From contig NC_134569.1 of assembly GCF_050947875.1 (NCBI RefSeq), positions 207,628,127 through 207,692,126 on the forward strand: a stretch of DNA of 64,000 nucleotides. The letters are read 5' to 3'. Below are positions 56,575-64,000 of this stretch, in pieces (within the stretch, counting starts at the first letter, position 1; every line of letters starts with the position of its first letter). The notes under the pieces were generated by a model. The model ran no database searches and was not told where the DNA came from. It saw only the letters and a list, made by a program, of their open reading frames with translations. Position numbers and translations under genes: made by a program. This DNA is from Dermacentor variabilis (Eukaryota > Arthropoda > Arachnida > Ixodida > Ixodidae).

Positions 56575-58985
56575 GTTACAGGCCTATAGCTCTCACAAGT
56601 TGTCTAGCAAAATCATTTGAAAGTATCCTGAACATGAGGCTGATGTTCACTCTTGAATCACGTGAACTTCTTGACATCCACCAGTGCGGATTTTAAAAAA
56701 ATGTGTTCGAGGACAGATCATCTCGTCCGCCTAGAAAATACAGTCCGAGAAGCATTCGTGCACAAGTCACACTGTTTGGCAGTTCTTTTCGATATCGATA
56801 AGGCTTACGATACCACCTGGAGGTTTGGTATTCTCCGCGACCTAGCAGAACTTGGTATTCGTGGCAGGATGCTGAACTGCCTGAAAGATTTCATGTCCGA
56901 TCGTTCATTTCATGTGCGCCTGGGTGCAACCTTTTCGAAGAAATTGATCCAGGAGAATGGAGTGCCGCAGGGTTGTATTTTAAGTACGACACTTTTCATA
57001 GTAAAAATGAACTCCATAGCAAAAATCATTCCTAAGTCCATTATGCATTCTGTATATGTCGATGACTTTCAAATAGCATGCACATCCTCCAGCTTACCAA
57101 CATGCGAGAGTCAGATACAACTCACATTGAATAAACTCGCGATCTGGGCAGACAAAAATAGGTTTAAGTTTTCCCCCCAAAAATCAGTTGCTGTCCTCTT
57201 CTCACTGAAAAGAGGCCTACAGGTTGACCCCACCCTACACCTAAATGAAACCGTACTTCCAGTAAAGAATGAACAAAAATTTCTAGGTATAATTTTCGAT
57301 AAAAAGCTCACATTCCTACCACACATAACCACCCTCAAAAAGAAAGCTTCCCAGTCACTAAATATACTCAAAGTACAGTCATATAAACATTGGGGTTCTG
57401 ATAGAACATGTCTTCTACACCTTTATTGTTATTTAGTACGTTCATCCTTAGATTATGGCTACATAGTGTATGGTTCAGCAAGACCTACATACCTAAAAAT
57501 ATTAAACCCAGTACATAACTCAGGCTTGCGTATTTCTTGCGGTGCATACCGACCGTCTCCTATAACCAGCCTTTACGTAGAAAAAAAAAACGAACCCCCA
57601 CTAGAAAATAGAAGAGCCGCTCTAACCTCTGCATATATTCTTAAGGTAAAATCTCTACCAAAACACATTTGCTACCCACTTGTAACAATATGCCCTTCAC
57701 GAATACTTTTCAACAACAGACCACAATCTACGACACCACTGCTCCTGCGATTTGAAGAGATGTGCCGGAATCTTGGCATTTTGGACAGTTTACCTGGCAT
57801 TACCCACAGACAAAATCCACTACCCCCATGGTTCATCTTTCCGACAACTTGCGATCTTTCTTTAACACAGTTCCGTAAAGCACAAACTCCGGCACAACAC
57901 ATTGTTCAGGAATTTCTAGCACTAGAAGAAAAATACAGCAGTTTCACAGATTTTTTATACAGATGGTTCGAAAACAAATGACCATGTTGGAAGTGCAGTC
58001 GTCCAAGGGAACTGGGAAGAAACAGTAAGACTTCCGCAGCGCACATCCATTTTCACTGCTGAATGTTACGCCATTTCTATAGAAATAGAGAAAATATTAA
58101 AGGAGAACCTCGCAAATAGTATCATATACGCAGACTCCCTAAGTGCACTCACAGCTCTTCATGCCAGAAATGCAGTCACACCATTATTAGGAGACATTAT
58201 ACACAATTTAATAAAAGCCACCACACAAGGACTGAACATTAAATTATGCTGGGTTCCGAGCCACGTCGGAATTAGTGGCAGTGAGAGAGCAGACACATGC
58301 GCGGCACAGGCCCGGCACAAAGAAATCACAAAAGTAAGGATACCTCCTAACGACTGCATGAAGTTAATACATTAAAAACTGAGGAAAAAATGGCAGTCTG
58401 CTTGGAACAATGAAGTAAACAACAAACTACACCTGTTAAAACCCGTATTAGGCGAATGGAAATCTTGCACACACCAGGAACGTTTCAAAGAAGTGATTCT
58501 GTGCCGTCTTCGCATAGGACACACACAACTTCATTCTAACAAAGCAAGACAAACCCCAATGTGAACTATGTGGAGATGAGCTAACAATAAACGACATCCT
58601 ATTTTCATGCAGAAAAATCGAACCACTGAAGAAGAAGTTTTTTACCATATTTTACAAAGAACACATCCCTTTTCACGCAGCTTTGATTTTAGGAGAAGAT
58701 GCGCTTGTTGAAGTATCATGTGTTTTTAGCTTTTTAAAAGAAGCTGGAGTTCCCATAAAACTTTGAAACCTCACAGAGTGCTTAACCACATATTACAGAA
58801 CACCTCATCCACCTTCTCATCCCTGAGAAGGCCGAGGTCCTTAGTTAACTTGTTGGGACTCTCCGCGCTCTTGCCCAGACAAGGACTCACTGAGGTGGCC
58901 CATTTTTTTAAAGAGTCCATACCTAGTGTTTGGCGCATGATAGCCTAAGCTGCTTATGCGCCATTAAACCCAACTCAACTCAACT
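56575..58985 (+). pseudogene. LINE F: 5'-truncated I/Jockey-like LINE with (CAACT)n tail
   Basis: It starts inside the RT ('RPIALTSCLAKSFES' frame, about 56580), shifts frame near 56695, then has a 442-codon frame (56653-57981) with DIDKAYDTTWR, PQGCILSTTLF and YVDD (57055-57066), and the thumb. A slip in a T run near 57950 moves to RNase H (YTDGSKTN, FTAECYAIS, YADSLSAL, ERADT; all four acidic residues kept), with a TAA near 58372 and another shift near 58540. The C-terminal motif is CELCGDELTINDILFSC. The 3' UTR ends 'gcgccattaaaccc' and (caact)n at 58969-58990. Confidence 0.87.
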
Positions 58986-58989
58986 CAAC

Positions 58990-60563
58990 TCTTTAACACT
59001 ATTTGGGCAACTGGGTTCCTTCCACTGGCGTGGAGAGAAGCCATCGTAGTACCCATTCTAAAACGAGCTAAAGATGCATCCTCAGTGGAAAGTTACCGTC
59101 CCATTGCTTTAACAAGTTGTCTTTGCAAACTTTATGAAAAAGTGATAAACCGCAGGCTCTTACATTTCCTTGAAGAAAACAAACTGCTCGATCCTTATCA
59201 GTGCGGCTTTAGAGAAGGCCGTTCTACAACAGACAATCTTGTTCGCATAGAAGCAAATATCCGCGACGCTTTTATACACAAACAGTTTTTTCTGTCTCTC
59301 TTCCTCGACATGGAAAAAGCGTATGATACAACGTGGCGGTTTGGAATATTAGGAGATCTTTCAGAAATTGGTATCCGCGGGAACATGCTTAACATAATTG
59401 AAAGCTACTTATCAAATCGCACGTTCCGCGTTAGAGTTGGGAATGCTCTGTCCAGACCATATACACAGGAAACTGGGGTGCCGCAGGGAAGTGTACTCAG
59501 CTGTACGCTTTTCATCATAAAAATGAACTCCTTGCGTTCAGCAATACCGCTTGGCATGTTCTACTCCCGATATGTAGATGATATACAGATCGGTTTCAAG
59601 TCATGTAACCTCGCAATCTGTGAACGACACATACAAATTGGACTGAACAAAGTGTCTAAATGGGCCAGAGAAAATGGCTTTAAAGTCAATCCAAATAAAT
59701 GCTCATGCGTGTTATTCACACGAACGAGAGGACTGACCGCAGATCCCAATATAGACTTAAATGGACAGCGTACACCTGCAAACACAGAACACAAATTTCT
59801 GGGCATTATTCTGGATAAAAAATTAATTTTCATTCCGCACCTAAGATATCTTAAGCACAAATGCCTAAAACAATGCACATTCTGAAAATCTTGTCGCATG
59901 CAACATGGGGCAGTGACAGGAAATGCTTGATGAATGTCTACAAAAGCCTTATACGTACACGCCTAGACTACGGGGCCGTGGTTTACCAGTCTGCCACTCC
60001 AAGCGCCTTAAAGATTCTTGACCCTATTCATCACTTAGGTATCCGCCTGGCTACCGGTGCCTTCAGGAAGAGTCCTGTAGAGAGTCTCTACGTTGAAGCC
60101 AACGAGTGGTCCCTTCATCTTCAGAGGTCGTACTGCAGTTTCCTTTACTTTCTGAAAGTTAACGCGAACGGCGACCATCCGTGTTACGAAACCATAAACG
60201 ACCTCGCATCTGCAAAACTGTTTGATAATAGACCTGCTGCTAGAGAACCATTTTCTCTGCGCGTTAGAAAACTTTCTGAGGAAATGGAAGTTCCGACTCT
60301 TGAGCAAAGCCTTATGGTACCAGCAAAGCCACTGCCGCCGTAGCAGTGGCAGCACATAGTATGCGACACATCCTTCGTGCAGGTTACAAAACATGCTCCA
60401 GAGGCACACATAAGAATGCACTTCTTAGAACTCAAGCACAAGTACCCGTACACGGAATTTTACACTGACGCTTCGAAGTCGCATGCTGGCGTTTCCTACG
60501 CAGCTGTCGGCTCATCGTTCTCCGAATCCAACGTTATGCAACGGGAAACGAGCATCTTCACCG
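58990..60563 (+). pseudogene. LINE E1: RT and start of RNase H, joined to E2
   Basis: Begins directly after LINE F's (CAACT)n tail, in the RT N-terminal part (LFNTIWATGFLPLAWREA). The open frame 59085-59885 covers SYRPIALTSC, DMEKAYDTTWR, PQGSVLSCTLF and YVDDIQ (59571-59588). A frameshift near 59870 leads to the thumb (59861-60343), a stop follows, then RNase H starts (FYTDASKSH, ETSIFTA) and is cut at 60563 where E2's 5' UTR begins. Same family as C, about 80% similar by eye. Confidence 0.88.
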
Positions 60564-61862
60564 CCCCCGCAGAGGCGTCTGTGTCAGCACGCGTTTGGTG
60601 TGTTCAGCACGGACCCGAGCACACGAGGGTTGGACCCTTCCGCGTGTAGCCGTGCGTGGCTTAGCCGTGTCTGGGGAAAAGAGGATCCTGGGGGTTGAGC
60701 CGATTCTGGGTGTATGGACCTTTAAGGCCCCCCGGCGGAGGCAACACACCTCTTCGGCCTCGGCTTCACATAGACGGCACCTCCAGACTGACCCACTTGG
60801 AGGAAATCGGCAGTCGCCTTTTCCTGTCGCTCTCTTCCTACAACCTTCGTCTTTCCCTTACTTACCACCTTTCCTGTCCCCTTCTCTCTTCTATTTACTT
60901 CCTTCTTCTTGGCGGCAAGGGTTAACCCTGTGTGGCTATCCAACCTTGGGTACACCATATTTGGTTATAGTGGCGGCGTACGACTGGCGTCGTGCAGACT
61001 TACATGCAAGCTCTGCCGCATCCCCTCGTTGGGCTCCGTGGGGGGCGGTCGGCACTGTTGCCGAAGTTTTATATGTATTCATAGAAACTTCTTTCCCCAA
61101 ACTTCCTGATCGCCCTCAGAAACGAGGGCGCACCGAAGCTGTATTTCAGTTTTTCGGCCACCAAATCCAGAATTTTCCCCGGTTCCATGTTATTCACTCT
61201 AAAAAGCCAAACAAATCAGTGCGAAACATTTCACCATTCCTTGTGTCAAAGTCCTTGACTGATGTTTTTGGTCCAGGTTACAAGGTGTCCAGGATGGCAA
61301 GTGGTGACCTACTCTTGGAGCTCCGCGATTTGAAACAATATGAAAAACTACCGAAACTAGTGTCATTTGGGGAGACCCACATAACAGTAACCCCGCGCCG
61401 TACAATGAACACCACCCGCGGTGTTGTGTCGGATGATGATTTGCTTGAGCTGACTGAAGCGGAACTCCTGGAGGGCTTCAGCGAACAAAATGTAATCAAT
61501 GTCGGAAGAATTAAGATGAGGCGGGATGGTAAAGAGATTCAGACGAAACACCTAATAATTACTTTTGGATCAAGTATCTTGCCCGAGTCAATCGAGCCCG
61601 GGTACATCAAGCTCCGTGTTAGGCCGTACGTGCCAAATCCACTCCGATGTTTCAAATGACAGCGCTTCGGTCACAGCTCGCAGAGCTGCCGAAGCCGCCA
61701 AACATGTGCGAAATGCAGTGCCCACGAACTCACATCTGAAGCTTGCGAGAACGCTCTCCACTGTGTAAACTGTGATGGGGAGCACGCCGCGTACTCGCGG
61801 TCGTGCCCATCCTGGAAAAAAGAAAAAGAAATTGTGACAGTGAAAGTAAAGGAAAAATTGGA
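60564..61862 (+). pseudogene. LINE E2: 5' UTR and ORF1, one internal stop
   Basis: The 5' UTR (60564-61080) matches C's. ORF1 starts at 61081 with ATA where C has ATG, then reads open for 192 codons to TGA at 61657-61659. That TGA replaces the second Cys of the first CCHC knuckle. Beyond it the frame stays open through the other two knuckles (CAKCSAHELTSEAC, CVNCDGEHAAYSRSC) until an unrelated repeat at about 61862. ORF2 is missing. Confidence 0.88.
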
Positions 61863-62112
61863 GGACGCTTAAGCTTCGCCTTCAAGAGTGGAACGCGACA
61901 GCGCTCCCGTCGACCCGCCAAGGGGTGTAAGACAATGGGCTACGGCGCAGCGACTACGCGCCCCGCATCGGACGCGGTGAGCGTCGAGCAACGCAGCGTT
62001 CGGTGCGACAACGAAATGTGCGCCTGAGCAAGCGACGCACGCCTGAGCCTTAGAAACAGCTCGTATCTAAGGCAACACCGCGTTCACTAGAGGCGCTTTT
62101 GTACCGCTTTGA
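61863..62112. repeat. Dispersed tick-type repeat between E2 and the L1-type LINE
   Basis: It starts 'gcttaagcttcgccttcaag' and includes 'gagtggaacgcga', shared with 46274. GC-rich, Arg/Ala-type frames, no domain. It truncates E2 and lies just before LINE G. Confidence 0.55.
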
Positions 62113-64000
62113 AGCATCGAACTCGTGGCTCAGTGCATGGTGCTTCGTTTCACGTCTAAGTATTTTGTGTTTGTTAGCCATGCCGTGGGAACATCTGCTG
62201 GCTGCATCATTTTTGTTAAAGAATTGCAAAGCCTTGTGATACAAAATTATTTCTCATGTGTGTCGGGTAGGATTGTGTGGTGCGATTTTTCGTTGGGCGA
62301 GCGTGACTGGCGGGTCATTTGTATTTATGCACCAAACGCGGATAAAGACCGAACCTTATTCTTTTCGGAGATTAAGAAGCATCTCAATGTCACGAAACAA
62401 CTGGTTTTGCTAGGGGATTTTAATTGCGTATTGAGTGGGAGGGATAGAGCGACAAAAAAGAGACCGAACGACAAGAGCACCGTATTGTTAAAAGAACTGA
62501 TAGACGAGCATGATATTGCCGACGTTGCCGAATGTCTAGAAGGGGAACGCGAGGTGCAGTACACGCATTTTCAGGGCTCTAGCCATGCTCGGCTAGACAG
62601 GATTTACGTGTCCTTTCAAATCATACCTGCATGTAACACTTACACTGTCCTACCCATCTCTTTCTCGGACCATTGCTTAGTGAAATGCAATGTGGGTGAA
62701 AAAAAAAGATGTAATAGGTTTAACTGGGATCTGTGGAAATTTAACGCAACGCTACTACGCGACGAGCACTTTATCCGTTTTGTGTCAGAAGAAATAAACG
62801 AGGTTAAACTGGACGGTAATAAGCAGATAGGTGTTGATTGGGAATTACTGAAACAAAGTTTTAAAGTAAAGGCAATCGAAAGAAGCAGCGTTTTGAAATA
62901 CCGTGAAAAAATGAGAGAGAACGGGCTGAAGGAAACATTGCGGAAACTAACTGCGCTGGAAAGCAAAGCGCCAGGTATTTTTAAAGAAGATCTACTTAGG
63001 ATAAAACAACAGCTGGAACAATTCGAGGAGAACCGCTATCGCGGAGCGCTCGTTCGAGCCAGAGCACAATCATGGGCCCTGGGTGAAACGCCCACGAAAC
63101 GGGCGCTAGGTATCGAGAAGACGCATGCGCGGCGAAACGAAATAGAAGTGATTGAAGAGAATGGCCAAGAACTGAATGACCGGGAGAGCATCGCAGGTGC
63201 TTTTCACCGGCATTACGAGCGGCTCTTTGCATACCAGCCAGTCGATATCGAGGCATACAGAGCAAACTATCTTTCCCGTATGCCTCAACTATCAGCGGAA
63301 ACGAAGTCACTTCTAGAAGCGCCCATTACGCATGCTGAAGTAGAAAGTGCTATAGATAGCCTGAGCCCTAATAAGTCGCCAGGCCCGGATGGTCTAGGCG
63401 CGGCCTTTTATAAAGCGTTCAAGAACGAGCTGGTGCCTTTGTTGAAAGCGTTGTTTGACGAAGTTTTTACTACCAACAGATTACCACCGTCTTTCTCTGA
63501 AGCCCATACCGTCCTTATTCCTAAGACGAACCAAAAAGCAATGCTGAGGCTAGTCACAGCATACAGACCCATTTCATTGACCAACACGGATTACAAAGTT
63601 TTAATGAAAGTTCTTGCAAGCCGATTACAGTCAATAATTAAGGATCTTGTAGGACCACACCAGACTTGTGGTATAAAGGGACGCACTATTGCGACAAATG
63701 TACACACGATGAGAGGCGTCTTGGAATGCTGTGACGATTTTCAATATGCCGTTGCCATCCTGCAGATAGATTTAGAAAAAGCCTTTGATTTTGTCCCACA
63801 TGAAATTTTGTTATTAGTTCTTGAGTACGTGAATGTAGGATCAATCATCGCTGATGGGGTAGCTCTGGCGTGCCGGAACTGCTCAACACGGCTGATAATT
63901 AACAAGACACTGGGGGCCCCCATTAAGATAGAGCGTTCCGTGCGCCAGGGGTGTCCTCTCAGCCCGCTTTTGTTTGCCATCTATCTAGAAAGCTTATGTT
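62113..64000 (+). CDS. LINE G ORF2: L1-type endonuclease and reverse transcriptase, open to the window end
   Basis: One frame stays open for 629 codons from just after TGA 62110-62112 to the last base, with no stop or frameshift. First ATG is 62137. The N-terminus starts inside the endonuclease (FVSHAVGTSAGC), so the copy is 5'-truncated. Endonuclease boxes are CIYAPN, GDFNCVL (62415-62435) and SFSDHCLV (SDH 62665-62673). A charged, coiled-coil-like linker follows (about 62880-63170). RT boxes are SPNKSPGPDG, AYRPISLTNTDYKVLMK, LQIDLEKAFDFV (Asp codon 63787) and VRQGCPLSPLLF (63940-63975). YADD, the thumb and the end lie beyond the window. Box spelling is L1-clade, unlike A-F. Confidence 0.9.

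Noticed and set aside
1..64000. CRISPR array, rRNA or bacterial operon
   Set aside because: No regularly spaced direct repeats with unique spacers, no rRNA signatures, and all host-gene features are eukaryotic.

Overview
The window is eukaryotic nuclear DNA, almost certainly from a hard tick (Ixodidae, probably a metastriate genus). The reasons are tRNA-derived SINEs of the tick Ruka type (RNA polymerase III A and B boxes, then a conserved body and a TAA-rich tail), spliced genes with a TATA box and AATAAA, and very dense non-LTR retrotransposons of arthropod type. I see no operons, CRISPR arrays, rRNA genes or intact tRNA genes.

Only two host genes look real. (1) A three-exon minus-strand gene (coding 7122 to 4097) has a TATA box at 7226-7219, matched phase-0 introns and an AATAAA at 4030-4025. 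It encodes a secreted protein of about 259 residues rich in Tyr, Gly, Ala and Pro. (2) An intact single-exon SLC22/organic-ion-transporter-like MFS carrier of 575 residues lies at 17536-15809 (minus). Two weaker host-like pieces are an orphan THAP-domain exon (44971-44838, minus) and a possible exon near 43660-43793 (plus).

The rest is mostly a graveyard of mobile elements. 1.5-3.6 kb: a fold-back element and a Tigger/pogo relic. 9.4-13.9 kb: a minus-strand LINE (L) split by a plus-strand RNase H-bearing LINE (P). 20.7-37.6 kb: minus-strand LINEs N, A, B, J and C; C is full length with a perfect 13-bp target-site duplication and sits inside the gag gene of J. 37.8-43.4 kb: an L1/Tx1-like LINE (H) cut off by a minus-strand I/Jockey-like LINE (D). 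44.5-46.5 kb: a SINE, the THAP exon, an isolated LINE 5' UTR (M) and an endonuclease relic. 47.9-51.7 kb: two LTRs of one family joined head to head in a palindrome of about 1.3 kb, then a Ty3/Gypsy integrase relic whose 3' LTR carries a 505-bp MITE. 53.3-54.0 kb: an imperfect fold-back element. 55.5-62 kb: a LINE fragment (K) and a head-to-tail chain of three plus-strand I/Jockey-like LINE pieces (F, E1, E2). 62.1-64.0 kb: an L1-type ORF2 of at least 629 codons with no stop that runs off the window end; it is the youngest-looking coding sequence here.

The LINE proteins follow the usual plan: ORF1 is a nucleic-acid-binding gag with CCHC knuckles, and ORF2 carries an apurinic-type endonuclease, reverse transcriptase and, in the I/Jockey-like families, an RNase H. 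Nearly all copies are broken by stops or frameshifts. Exceptions are ORF1 of LINE C (426 codons, intact) and the partial ORF2 at the right edge. Family names are from motif recognition only; no database search was possible.
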